A DNA stretch of 64,000 bases from Nitrospirota bacterium (GTDB lineage: Bacteria > Nitrospirota > Leptospirillia > Leptospirillales > Leptospirillaceae): NCBI GenBank assembly GCA_021801345.1, contig JAJYYA010000066.1, positions 62,001 through 126,000 of the forward strand. The letters are read 5' to 3'. Positions 38,203-46,939 of this stretch are shown here, piece after piece. The position numbers and the translations under genes were made by a program. Positions within the stretch are counted from its first letter, which is position 1. Each line of letters begins with the position of its first letter. The notes below the pieces were generated by a model. It had not been told where the DNA came from, made no database searches, and saw only the letters and a program-made list of their open reading frames with translations.

Positions 38203-39786
38203 ATGGGAGACTCTCCGCACTATCGCTGGTGGGCACTGGGAGTGGTGATGCTCTCCCTCTTCCTTCCGGTCCTCGACACGACCATCGTCAATGTCGCCCT
38301 CCCCTACATGATGGGGAGCCTCGACACCAATCAGGACGAAGTCCGGTGGGTCATCACCGCCTACTCCATGGCCTTTGCCGTAAGCACCCTCGCCAGTGCC
38401 TGGTTCCGGACGGTCTTTGGGATTAAGAACCTCTATCTGGCCTCTATCGGACTTTTTGTGGCGTCCTCCTTCCTGGCCGGAATCTCCCCCAACCTGAATG
38501 TCATGATCCTCTTTCGCATTCTTCAGGCGGTGGGAGGGGGGATCATGATGCCTCTCGGCTTTACGATCATTACCGAAGCCTTTCCTCCGGCGGAGCGCCC
38601 CAAAGCCTTCGGCTTCTTCGGGATTGTCGTCGTCCTGGCTCCCACCATCGGGCCGATCCTGGGCGGATGGCTCGTCGACAACCTCAACTGGAGAGATGTC
38701 TTTTTTATCAATGTTCCCTTTGGGTTTTTGAGCTTTTTCTTTACCGTCTTCATTCTCAAGAAGGACCGGACCCATGAGATTGTTCCCTTCGACTTCGCCG
38801 GCTTTCTTTCCCTGGGTACGGCCCTCTCCTTCCTTCTGGTCGGACTGACGGAAGGAGAGCGGTGGGGATGGACGGCCTTCTTTGTCTACGAGTGCTGGGC
38901 CATCGCCTCCCTCGCCTTCTGGATCTACGTGATCACGGCTTTTACCGTGAAGCATCCCCTGATCGACCTCTCCATCTTCCGGGACTTTGACTTCGTGCTT
39001 ATCATGGTGGCCAATTTCTTTCGGGCGATCGGTCTTTTCGGACGGATGTTCCTTCTGCCCCTCTTTGTTCAGACCTTCAACGCCTTTACCGCCACCGATG
39101 CCGGTCTCGTCCTTCTCCCCTCCTCCCTCATGGCGGGGATTGCGATGCCGGTCCTCGGGAATCTTTCGGCCAAGGGCTCGGACGCTTTCAAGCGGACACT
39201 CCTCGTTGCCGGATTTGTCATGCTGGCCTTCTCCCAGTTTCTGTATGCCTTTCTCATGGGGGTGCCCTCGATGGGGCAGATCATCTTTGCCCAGTTGATC
39301 TTCGGCCTGTCGATGGGGATGCTCAACGCCCTTCTCTCCTCCATTCCCCAAACACTGGTCGCCCCCCGCCACATTGGTCTGGCCTCGAGCCTCCAGAGCA
39401 ACATGCTTCAGATCGGAGGAGCGCTGGGCGTTGCCATTTTGGGCAACATTCTCGACCATCGGGAGGGGCAGTTTTACAGCCAATACCAATCGAATGTGAC
39501 CCTCCACTCCTACTTCTACCAGCGGGTGATCTCCTTTTTGACCCAGTCCGCCATGCACGGAGCGGCCACGGCCGATCCCCAGGCGCGTGCCGGGGCCATG
39601 GTCGTCGGGCTTGCCAGATCGCAGGCCGCCATCTCCGCCTACAATGAAACCTTTATCGTTGCCGGCATGATGGCTCTTCTTGGGATTCCGATGATTCTTC
39701 TCATGAGCAGGTTGTCGCACCGGGGCGATGCCTCCCGGGGCACTTTATCCGGAAAACCCGATGTCGTTCACGGAGGATTCGAGTGA
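38203..39786 (+). CDS. EmrB/QacA (DHA2) family MFS drug:proton antiporter
   Basis: 527 residues with 14 predicted membrane helices. Motifs of DHA2 pumps are present: LDTTIVNVALPYMMGSL (motif D1), WVITAYSMAFAVS, and APTIGPILGGWLVDNLNWRD (motif C). ATG 38203 has GGGAG four bases before it; GTG 38179, overlapping the emrA stop, is an alternative, and the longer frame is an artefact. It should export hydrophobic compounds with the EmrA-like adaptor and TolC. Confidence 0.92.
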   Translation: MGDSPHYRWWALGVVMLSLFLPVLDTTIVNVALPYMMGSLDTNQDEVRWVITAYSMAFAVSTLASAWFRTVFGIKNLYLASIGLFVASSFLAGISPNLNVMILFRILQAVGGGIMMPLGFTIITEAFPPAERPKAFGFFGIVVVLAPTIGPILGGWLVDNLNWRDVFFINVPFGFLSFFFTVFILKKDRTHEIVPFDFAGFLSLGTALSFLLVGLTEGERWGWTAFFVYECWAIASLAFWIYVITAFTVKHPLIDLSIFRDFDFVLIMVANFFRAIGLFGRMFLLPLFVQTFNAFTATDAGLVLLPSSLMAGIAMPVLGNLSAKGSDAFKRTLLVAGFVMLAFSQFLYAFLMGVPSMGQIIFAQLIFGLSMGMLNALLSSIPQTLVAPRHIGLASSLQSNMLQIGGALGVAILGNILDHREGQFYSQYQSNVTLHSYFYQRVISFLTQSAMHGAATADPQARAGAMVVGLARSQAAISAYNETFIVAGMMALLGIPMILLMSRLSHRGDASRGTLSGKPDVVHGGFE

Positions 39787-41150
39787 GACGTCCATCTATA
39801 GTGATCAATGCCCTGGCGGCATCCTTGTTGATTCTTAACGTAGCCCATACAGGAACCTCCCTCGCCCAACCTCTTCCTGACGATCTCACCGCGACCGCTC
39901 CTTCCGGTCAGACGCTCTCCCTTCAGGACGCGGTCGGGCAGGCCCTTCTCCGTCGTCCGACGCTCAAGGCTGCCACCGACAGCATTCTTCTGTCGAAGGC
40001 CGAGATCGGAGCCTCCCGCTCGGGCTATCTTCCGACCCTCCAGGCGACGTATTCCGATACGGTGGGCAACAGTATCTTCGGATTCTTTCTCATCCCCGGA
40101 TACCAGTACGCAAACTACGACCTTTTGACGGTGGCGCTCACGCAAACGGTCTATGATTTTGGCCGGGTCCATTCAAAGATGCGACAAAGCCGCCATCAGC
40201 TTGAAGCGGCCAAGGTCCAAAGCCGTCGGGAGGCCCAGCGGGTGATCCGGGACGTGGAAACGGCCTATTACGCCCTTCTCAAGGCCCAGCATCGCGTCCT
40301 GTCGGCACGGCAGAGCGTGGTCGACGCCTCTTCCCATCTTGCCGAAGCCCGGGCGCGCCTTTCCGCAGGGGTGGGTCTCCGTCTCGACGTGACCCAGGCC
40401 AAGGTCAACCTTGAGTCGGCCCGCCTCGACCTGATTCACGAAGAGACTCTTCGCCGGAAGGCCCAGGTCGACCTCGGCCGGGCGATCGGGTATCGGAAGA
40501 AGCGCCCCTTTGTGGCCGTCTCCTCCGAGGTGACCCCGACGATCCCTTCCCTTCAGGATGGACGCGACCTTGACCACCTCCTGGACAATCATCCGGAAAT
40601 TTTGGTGGACGCCGAAACTGTTCGCCAAAAGCAGGCGGCCCTCGATGCGGTCAAGGACCAGAACTACCCCTCGATCGTAGGCTCGGCCCAGTATTACCTC
40701 GCGCAGATCTCCGTCCCCCTGTTCGGCTCGCCGACACAGCCCTTTTCGACGGTCAACGTGGGCGGGGTTCTGACCATTCCCATCCTGTCCGGAGGCCTGA
40801 CGACAAGTCAGGTCCATGAGGCCCGGGCCGACATGCGTCGGACGATGCATCAGGAGGAGGACGACCGGCTCAGGATCCTCGCCTCGATCCGCGATGCGGC
40901 CCTCGATGTTCAGGAGTCCGACGAGCGGCTTCGCGAAACGAAGATCGCCCTGGAAAACGCCCGGGAGAACGACCGTCAGGTGGAGGCTGCCTATCGGGCC
41001 GGGACAGCCCACTCTGTGGATGTGGTCGATGCCGAGACCGCCCTTCGCCGGGCGCGTGTGGAGGTGGATTCGGCACGCTTCGATCTCATGAGCGCCATCG
41101 TCTCCTACCGCTACGCTCTGGGAACACTTCGTCCTCCTGCGGCTCCCTGA
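39783..41150 (+). CDS. TolC-family outer-membrane efflux protein
   Basis: 455 residues with a signal peptide (about 28 residues) and two OEP repeats: [17 protein letters not shown] opens the first and helical stretches with [20 protein letters not shown] and [20 protein letters not shown] follow. It forms the trimeric channel through the outer membrane. The GTG start has GGAGG six bases before it and overlaps the emrB stop. It completes a self-contained tripartite pump operon. Confidence 0.92.
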   Translation: MRRPSIVINALAASLLILNVAHTGTSLAQPLPDDLTATAPSGQTLSLQDAVGQALLRRPTLKAATDSILLSKAEIGASRSGYLPTLQATYSDTVGNSIFGFFLIPGYQYANYDLLTVALTQTVYDFGRVHSKMRQSRHQLEAAKVQSRREAQRVIRDVETAYYALLKAQHRVLSARQSVVDASSHLAEARARLSAGVGLRLDVTQAKVNLESARLDLIHEETLRRKAQVDLGRAIGYRKKRPFVAVSSEVTPTIPSLQDGRDLDHLLDNHPEILVDAETVRQKQAALDAVKDQNYPSIVGSAQYYLAQISVPLFGSPTQPFSTVNVGGVLTIPILSGGLTTSQVHEARADMRRTMHQEEDDRLRILASIRDAALDVQESDERLRETKIALENARENDRQVEAAYRAGTAHSVDVVDAETALRRARVEVDSARFDLMSAIVSYRYALGTLRPPAAP

Positions 41151-41602
41151 TGGACCCGGTGGATGTGGAGCTCTTTGCCGACGGAGCCTGCTCCGGAAAC
41201 CCCGGCCCGGGGGGCTGGGGGTGTCTCCTGCGCAGCGGAGGGGTTGTCCGGGAACTTTCGGGGGGCGAGCCTTTGACGACAAATAACCGGATGGAGCTCT
41301 TGGGTGTGATCTCGGGTCTTTCGGCGCTCAAGAGGCCCTGCCGGGTGCGGGTGACGACCGACAGCCAGTACGTGAAGAACGGGATGACGAGCTGGATTTT
41401 CTCCTGGAAGAAAAATGGCTTCAGGACCTCCTCCGGTCAGCCCGTCAAAAATGTGGACCTCTGGCGGGAGCTCGACAGGCTCGCCTCCCTGCACGAAGTT
41501 TCCTGGCATTGGGTGCGCGGACACGATGGCCATCCGGAGAACGAACGTGTGGATCTTCTGGCGCGTCAGGCCGTTTCCGGGAAAAAGGTTGCCGGAAAAT
41601 AA
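41150..41602 (+). CDS. rnhA: Ribonuclease HI RnhA
   Basis: 150 residues. The catalytic carboxylates are all visible: Asp in [16 protein letters not shown], Glu in [10 protein letters not shown], Asp in VTTDSQYV, and Asp in [10 protein letters not shown], plus the His loop [12 protein letters not shown]. It degrades RNA in RNA-DNA hybrids. Its ATG shares one base with the TolC stop, so it is likely co-transcribed with the pump operon, though its function is unrelated. Confidence 0.95.
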   Translation: MDPVDVELFADGACSGNPGPGGWGCLLRSGGVVRELSGGEPLTTNNRMELLGVISGLSALKRPCRVRVTTDSQYVKNGMTSWIFSWKKNGFRTSSGQPVKNVDLWRELDRLASLHEVSWHWVRGHDGHPENERVDLLARQAVSGKKVAGK

Positions 41603-41753
41603 GAAAAGGGACGGGATTTATCAGTTGAGGCGAAAGCCCAAAGGCTGGTTCAGGGGAACGGAGAGAGGATCTGACGGGGAAAGGCCATAGGATAAGGCGA
41701 GGCAAAGAGTTTTAAACAGATTCAGGGGTTTCGTCAAGAAATGCCCGGAAATA

Positions 41754-41794
41754 AAAAAGGGCCAAGGTCAAAGACCTTGGCCCTTTTCTTTTTA
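41754..41794. terminator. Bidirectional terminator between rnhA and the Asr-like gene
   Basis: A perfect 11-bp stem, GGGCCAAGGTC (41760-41770) with GACCTTGGCCC (41774-41784), has an AAA loop, an A-run on the left (41754-41759) and a T-rich run on the right (TTTTCTTTTT). It can end transcripts from both sides. Confidence 0.9.
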
Positions 41795-42097
41795 GTTCTT
41801 CTTGTCGTGGTGCTTCTTGTGATGCTTCTTCATGTGGTGGTGCTTCTTGTGGTGCGGGTAGCAGCGATGGTGGCGCTTGTAGTAGCGGGTGTGGTGATTG
41901 CAACGATGATGCCGCCAGTGACGCTTGTGGTGCATTTTCTTGTGGGCTTTGTGCTTGGCAGGTGCGGGAGTCGCTGCCGGAGCGGTCGCGGCCGCAGGGG
42001 CGGTTGCATCGGCCGCAAAGGAGACGGGGGCGGCGACCAAGGAAAAGGAAAAGATCACTGCAGCGAGAGAGCCGACAATGGATGCCAGTTTTTTCAT
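41792..42097 (-). CDS. Asr-like His/Lys-rich secreted protein
   Basis: 101 residues from ATG 42097; the longer frame adds only a non-signal stretch. It has a signal peptide (MKKLASIVGSLAAVIFSFSL, cleavage near FAA-D), a short Ala/Pro/Thr linker, then residues 48-101 with 20 histidines among Lys, Arg and a few Tyr and Cys. This composition and layout resemble E. coli acid-shock protein Asr, a periplasmic protein whose basic tail helps survival at low pH. Metal binding is also plausible. The stop codon lies inside the bidirectional terminator. Confidence 0.7.
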   Translation of the reverse strand: MKKLASIVGSLAAVIFSFSLVAAPVSFAADATAPAAATAPAATPAPAKHKAHKKMHHKRHWRHHRCNHHTRYYKRHHRCYPHHKKHHHMKKHHKKHHDKKN

Positions 42098-42432
42098 TGA
42101 AACTCCTTGAAAGGGGTGGGCTGTCAGATCACACGGCTTTACATACGCTACCAAAGCTGTCGAAGATTCGCAAGAGGGGTGTGACAATCGTCATGGATTT
42201 TTATCGATAAAAGGATTTTTCAGTCTTTGCCGGAAGGGGGCTCGATGGCTTTCCGGGTTTTCGCGAGTTCCCCCTTCAAGTTTACACTGAAAATCGTACA
42301 CTAAAATAGTGTTTGTATACTATTAAACTATTGCCATTGTTTCCATTTTTTTCAGATTCCCGCAACATCTCCTGAGCCGTCCCGCGCAAAAGGACGGATC
42401 GCCCCCTCCCGGACTGTGAAAAGGTGGATCCG
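42098..42432. other. AT-rich intergenic region upstream of the Asr-like gene
   Basis: 335 bases between the start of the Asr-like gene and the end of the next minus-strand gene. It is AT-rich and contains overlapping palindromes: ACACTA-AAA-TAGTGT at 42298-42312, and AATAGT (42305-42310) paired with ACTATT (42319-42324). These could bind a regulator of the Asr-like gene. No gene is seen. Confidence 0.45.
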
Positions 42433-43764
42433 TCAGGATTTTTTTCTTGTCACGGGGAGAAGGATCTGATTTTCTGTTTTCGGTAGACGCCCCGTTATGA
42501 TCCAGGCCGACCGGATCTCCCTCGACAGGGAGAGCCAGCCCAAAAACCCGAGAAGGGCCCCCGCCAAACGCAGACCTTCGAAGTGTCTCCCTTCCGGAAG
42601 AAAGGAGAGAATCACCAGGGCGATGCCGGCCTGATAGAGGAGAAATGTCGGCACGGATCGTCTTTTGTCGAGAAGGGCGACGGGAGGCGTCAGGTCATTG
42701 GGTCCGTTCCGGAGAATGGCGAGGAGCCGGGGACCAAGATGGTAAAGGTGGGCCAGAAAAAACTGCCCCACTCCCCCGAGGAGGAAGATCATGAGAAGCC
42801 CCGGCAGAGGAAGAGGAAAGGAGCCCAGGGAGGCAAAGAGAAGAGCTCCGCCGACAATGACCCACGCAAGGGAGGAACGAAGAAACCAGATCGGATAGGG
42901 GTTTGATGGATGGGCATTGAAAATGGCCCTTCCTGCCGGTCTCCCGTAGAGGAAGAGACCGGCCACCCCAAGCGCATAGGCCGTGGGAATCAGGAGAGGA
43001 ATGGGCATCAGTATCCCCGGAAGGGCCAGAAGGATTCCGCAAAGGACCAGAATCCACCCCTTCATCGAGTACTCCGACATGACGGATCGTTCCAGAAGCG
43101 GTCCCGAGGTTCGGAGGAAGACGGACATGACGAGAAGGGACAGCCATCCCCCGATCATCATAAGGGCATGGGCGGGAGGGGCCAATGTGAGAGAGAGTCC
43201 GACGCCCGGGTGGAGGAGGGTCAGAAGCATGAAAATCCCAAGCAGGGTTCCTGCTACGAAAAAGCTCAGGGCGACTGCGGTCATGAGGTCGAGCCGCGCT
43301 CCTCGTGGTCGCGTTCGACCCCTTCCGTCCCCGATTTCCCGGAGGACCCGGAGCAGAAAATATCCTCCCGTGAGAAGGACGATTCCCCCTCCGGCCAGTG
43401 CGACCCTAAGATTGGGGATGATCCATCCCCCCACAAAAAAAAGAGCCCCCACAAGGACCCCTCCGATCGCTCCTCGGTCCCGGAGGCTTTCCCCTACAGG
43501 AATACCTGCCGCCGCGGGAAGGACATGGACAAGGACGGAGAGGGCCGCCAGGGTCAGAAATCCCAGTCCGAAGGCGTGGAGCATGGCAAAGAAGAGGGGG
43601 GAGCCGACCGCCCCCTTTCTGAGCGCGAAAAGGATCAGCAGGATCCAGGCAGTTCCCTGGAAAAGATGCATGGCAAAAAAGCCGACCGGAGAGATAAAGC
43701 CGGCCCGTTCCCCTGCCAGCAGCGCCCGGCCGTATTTTCGGAAAATCGATCGATCCGTGTTCAC
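42433..43764 (-). CDS. Polytopic membrane protein with NnrS / heme-copper-oxidase-like features
   Basis: 443 residues from GTG 43764, chosen because GGAGG lies six bases before it; the frame extends upstream to 44037. About 12 hydrophobic helices are visible. Histidine-bearing helices such as MLHAFGLGFLTLAALSVLVH and APPAHALMMIGGWLSLLVMS resemble the HAxxxxG(F/W) helices of NnrS-like and cytochrome-oxidase-like proteins, so heme or metal binding is possible. I cannot assign a reaction. It is bounded downstream by the Asr-like gene. Confidence 0.55.
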   Translation of the reverse strand: MNTDRSIFRKYGRALLAGERAGFISPVGFFAMHLFQGTAWILLILFALRKGAVGSPLFFAMLHAFGLGFLTLAALSVLVHVLPAAAGIPVGESLRDRGAIGGVLVGALFFVGGWIIPNLRVALAGGGIVLLTGGYFLLRVLREIGDGRGRTRPRGARLDLMTAVALSFFVAGTLLGIFMLLTLLHPGVGLSLTLAPPAHALMMIGGWLSLLVMSVFLRTSGPLLERSVMSEYSMKGWILVLCGILLALPGILMPIPLLIPTAYALGVAGLFLYGRPAGRAIFNAHPSNPYPIWFLRSSLAWVIVGGALLFASLGSFPLPLPGLLMIFLLGGVGQFFLAHLYHLGPRLLAILRNGPNDLTPPVALLDKRRSVPTFLLYQAGIALVILSFLPEGRHFEGLRLAGALLGFLGWLSLSREIRSAWIITGRLPKTENQILLPVTRKKS

Positions 43765-44117
43765 GGACACCCTCCGGTCGTCGCCAGATGGAAGGCTCCG
43801 CCCGGGAGCCAGGATTATCGTGGAAAACTTCTCATAATCTTCACGATAGTCCCAAAAGAGCTTCCCGTCCATGGGGGGATCGGGACAGAGCGAAAAGAAA
43901 GTCGGCTTCGGCGAACGAGAGGGCCCCGGGAGGGACGCGACCATCGCCTGTAGTCGGCGAGAAGACTCTGTCCGGGCTCTTTCTCGCCACTCGCTCCGTC
44001 CGGCAATACGGGAGGGCCGCAAGGATCCGGAGTGCACCGCCGCCTGTGGCGGGGGCTGACCTGCCGTTTAACGTGACGTGTTCGTCCGATTCCTCGCAGT
44101 CTTCCCGGGCAAGGCAC

Positions 44118-44147
44118 AAAAAAAAGGGGCTCATTCGAGCCCCTTTT
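44118..44147 (-). terminator. Rho-independent terminator after the outer-membrane barrel gene
   Basis: On the minus strand the stem GGGGCTC/GAGCCCC (44126-44132 with 44137-44143) has a 4-base loop and is followed by eight T (44125-44118). It is a strong terminator for the barrel gene just upstream. Confidence 0.9.
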
Positions 44148-44179
44148 CCGCAAAGCCTCCTTATGAGAGCCGGAGGATC

Positions 44180-44845
44180 TCAGAAGTTGAATCCGGCCGT
44201 GACGGGAATGTACCAGAAGGCGTTCTGTGAACTGGCGGACTTCGGCATGAAATCCATAAGATAGGCGACCTTGACCTCGACGAAGACGTAGTCGAGGTTC
44301 AGTCCGAGACCGGCATCTCCGTAGGAGGACCAGGCGTTGGTCGATCCCGTGGCGGAGAGCGCGGGGGAGGAGGTGTTGGGAAGCGACAGTTCGTAGGCGG
44401 CTCCTGCGTCCACGAGGGCGTAGACATAGTAGTCCGTGTCGCCGTAGAGCTTGGCTTCGAATCCTCCGGTGATCGGTGCCGACTCCGAGGCAGTGGTCTT
44501 GAAGAGGGCGCTCGAGGAGGCCTGGAAGAAGTTCCCCTGGGCCATGAGCCGGAAGGCGATCGTGTCGTTGAACCAGTAGGCCAGCCCCAGTCCTGCTCCA
44601 TACCCGTTGTTGAGCTGGTTTTTCCATGTCGGGGTCGTGACGTTCGGAAGTGTCGCATAGTTTTGGAAGACGTCCCCGTTGTTGGGGGAGACCATGTCGT
44701 AGTTTCCGAAGACCATCAGGTCCCAGACTCCGGGGGCTGACGTGACGGCCCAGGACTTCGCCGGGAGCATCATTCCCGTAAAGAGAAGTGTGGCGGTCAG
44801 CAACAAGGCGGAAAGCCCCCTGACCATTTTTTTGCAGCCGTTCAT
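44180..44845 (-). CDS. Outer-membrane beta-barrel protein
   Basis: 221 residues: a signal peptide (about 33 residues, ending SWA), then alternating beta strands such as YGAGLGLAYWFNDTIAFRLM and GGFEAKLYGDTDYYVYALVD, and a C-terminal phenylalanine (AGFNF) as required for barrel insertion. Size fits an 8-stranded OmpA/OmpX-like barrel. The ATG has AGGAG a few bases upstream and a strong terminator follows, so it is probably a well-expressed single gene. Function unknown. Confidence 0.75.
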   Translation of the reverse strand: MNGCKKMVRGLSALLLTATLLFTGMMLPAKSWAVTSAPGVWDLMVFGNYDMVSPNNGDVFQNYATLPNVTTPTWKNQLNNGYGAGLGLAYWFNDTIAFRLMAQGNFFQASSSALFKTTASESAPITGGFEAKLYGDTDYYVYALVDAGAAYELSLPNTSSPALSATGSTNAWSSYGDAGLGLNLDYVFVEVKVAYLMDFMPKSASSQNAFWYIPVTAGFNF

Positions 44846-45018
44846 TTTTTTCTCCTGGATTAAGGGGAGTGTCGGATCGTTCTCAAATTGACTTACATCT
44901 CTCTCTTCGGCAGGCTTCGGGAAAAGTTGAGGAGGCGCTAAAAAAATGAAGGAAGACCAGTCCTTCGTGGGTTCTCATAAAGGATCGGTCTTCCGTGTCG
45001 GAGCGGTGCGGAGGCGTG

Positions 45019-46047
45019 TCAGCGGGGGGCGTGGCGCAGGACGATGCTGTGGGCCAGACGGACGGCTTCGACGAGGGATCCCGGCTGAGCCAGGCCCTTG
45101 CCCACGATATTGTAGGCCGTTCCGTGGTCGACCGAGGTTCGGAGGATGGGGAGTCCGATCGTCACGTTGACCGCCTTCCCGAACCCCATGAGCTTGAGGG
45201 GGATCAATCCCTGGTCGTGGTACTGGGCGACCACGATGGCAAAGTCCCCGCGGGAGGTCCGGTGGAAAAGCGTGTCGGCCGGAACCGGCCCCTCCACGTC
45301 GAGACCTTCGGATCGGGCCTCCATGACCGCCGGAAAGATAATGCGCTCCTCCTCGTCTCCGAACAGGGAGGATTCGCCGGCATGAGGGTTTAATGCCGCC
45401 ACGGCGATCTTCGTCTCGCTTACGCCAAGAAGGCGCAGGGCCTCGGCGGCGAGGCGTATCGTATCGAGCTCTCGCTCGCGGGTGAGTTGGCCCGCCACCT
45501 CCCTAAGGGCGATGTGGATTGTGACGAGGATGACCCGAAGGGGGCCGCCGACCAGCATCATGCCAACCCGGGGGCTGCCGCAGAGGTCTGCGATCAGTTC
45601 GGTGTGGCCGGGATAGTTGTATCCGGCCGCCCGAAGGGCGACCTTTGTCAGCGGGGCCGTTGTCATGGCTGCGATCCGCCGTTCCCTCGCCAGGTCGACC
45701 GCCATCTTGACGCAGGCGTAGGCCCAGCGTCCGGAGGCCACGGAGGGCTGCCCGGGGGTGATGGCGTCGATGCCCGAGGTTCCGGGGGGGATCAGAACGG
45801 AGAGGATTTGGGGGTCGTCCGGGACCTCTTCGGGGGAGGCGACCGGCTGCACGAGAAGTCCCGAGTTGTAGCGGCGCGCGGTGGAGGCGATCAGGTCGAA
45901 GTCGCCGATGACCACCTTTCGGATCTCGGCAATGTCCTTGGCCGTCCATCCTTTTACGATGATCTCGGGTCCGATTCCGGCCGGATCTCCCATTGTGACG
46001 GCAAAGGGGGCGGCGGGGTTGATCCTGTCAAGGGATACGGGAAGCAT
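45019..46047 (-). CDS. pdxA: 4-hydroxythreonine-4-phosphate dehydrogenase PdxA
   Basis: 342 residues. PdxA blocks are clear: VTMGDPAGIGPEI, PLTKVALRAAGYNYPGHTEL, LNPHAGESSLFGDEE and AQYHDQGLIPLKLMGF with metal-binding histidines. It oxidises 4-phosphohydroxythreonine in pyridoxal-phosphate synthesis. The ATG has AAGGAGG six bases before it and overlaps the transporter gene by 20 bases. It is last in the rsmA-to-pdxA operon; pdxA beside rsmA is known in other bacteria. Confidence 0.95.
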   Translation of the reverse strand: MLPVSLDRINPAAPFAVTMGDPAGIGPEIIVKGWTAKDIAEIRKVVIGDFDLIASTARRYNSGLLVQPVASPEEVPDDPQILSVLIPPGTSGIDAITPGQPSVASGRWAYACVKMAVDLARERRIAAMTTAPLTKVALRAAGYNYPGHTELIADLCGSPRVGMMLVGGPLRVILVTIHIALREVAGQLTRERELDTIRLAAEALRLLGVSETKIAVAALNPHAGESSLFGDEEERIIFPAVMEARSEGLDVEGPVPADTLFHRTSRGDFAIVVAQYHDQGLIPLKLMGFGKAVNVTIGLPILRTSVDHGTAYNIVGKGLAQPGSLVEAVRLAHSIVLRHAPR

Positions 46048-46939
46048 GCAAGTCCTCCTTGTCGGGTTCGATATGGACGACGACGTCGACCACCGCAGGG
46101 TAGCGGGCTCTGATCAGATCCTCGATGCGGTCGGCAATCTCGTGAGAGGCCCTGACGGTCATCTCTCCGGGAACGTCGACCGTCAGATCCATTGTAATAC
46201 GATTTTTCGATCCGCGCGCACGAATGGTGTGGCAGACCACAACCCCCGGGATGGTGGACACGATCTCTCCAATCTCTTCGGGGGGGAGCGGGGATGTGTC
46301 GGAGAGAACCTGGGTCCCTTCCCGCAGAAGGTTGTATCCGGCGTGGGCGATGAAACCGGCAATCAGGACCCCGACGATGGGATCGGCCGACGAAAGGCCG
46401 TGGGCGGAGAGGAAAAGCCCCACAAGGACCGCCCCCGAGGCCATAAGGTCGGAGCGGATGTGGGCGGCGTCGGCTCCGACGATGCCGTCTCCCGTCAATT
46501 TCACCACGCGTTGCTCTCCCAGGTAGAGAAGGGTCTGGAGGAGGATGGAGATTCCCATAACCCCGCCGGCTGAAAGTGTGGCATGGGGGTGGATATGGCG
46601 GACAAACTCGTCGTAGCTATGGGAGAGGACCTCGTAGCCTGTGAAGAAAAGGAGAAGTCCGACCGCGGCCTGGGTCAGGGGTTCGTACTTGAAGTGGCCG
46701 TAGGGATGGTCGCTGTCGGGGGGACGGTTGGCCGCCCGGGATCCCAGAAGGCAAAGAAGATCTGATGCCGAGTCGATAAGGGCATGGTATCCGTCCGCAA
46801 GCATCCCGACAGAGTGGATCCGGTGCCCCCAGACGATCTTTAAAAGGGCCAGCGCCATGTTCACGAAGAGGGCGGTTGAAAGGATGTGAAGCGGGGAGGC
46901 AGGAAGGATCCGGCTTGCCAGCCCGTGGTGTCCGCTCAC
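46028..46939 (-). CDS. Cation diffusion facilitator (CDF) metal transporter
   Basis: 303 residues from GTG 46939, overlapping the uvrA stop (GTGA). Six membrane helices are seen. The metal site has two D-x2-H-x3-D copies: ADGYHALIDSASD in helix 2 and GADAAHIRSD in helix 5. A C-terminal ferredoxin-like cytoplasmic domain follows. It exports Zn, Fe, Mn or Co in exchange for protons; the D/H ligands do not settle which metal. Confidence 0.9.
   Translation of the reverse strand: MSGHHGLASRILPASPLHILSTALFVNMALALLKIVWGHRIHSVGMLADGYHALIDSASDLLCLLGSRAANRPPDSDHPYGHFKYEPLTQAAVGLLLFFTGYEVLSHSYDEFVRHIHPHATLSAGGVMGISILLQTLLYLGEQRVVKLTGDGIVGADAAHIRSDLMASGAVLVGLFLSAHGLSSADPIVGVLIAGFIAHAGYNLLREGTQVLSDTSPLPPEEIGEIVSTIPGVVVCHTIRARGSKNRITMDLTVDVPGEMTVRASHEIADRIEDLIRARYPAVVDVVVHIEPDKEDLHASRIP

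Noticed and set aside
37996-39720. 574-codon minus-strand frame opposite emrB
   Set aside because: Very charged shadow of a 14-helix membrane protein; no family features.
43815-44627. 270-codon minus-strand frame overlapping the membrane-protein and barrel genes
   Set aside because: It crosses a strong terminator and two supported genes in another frame.
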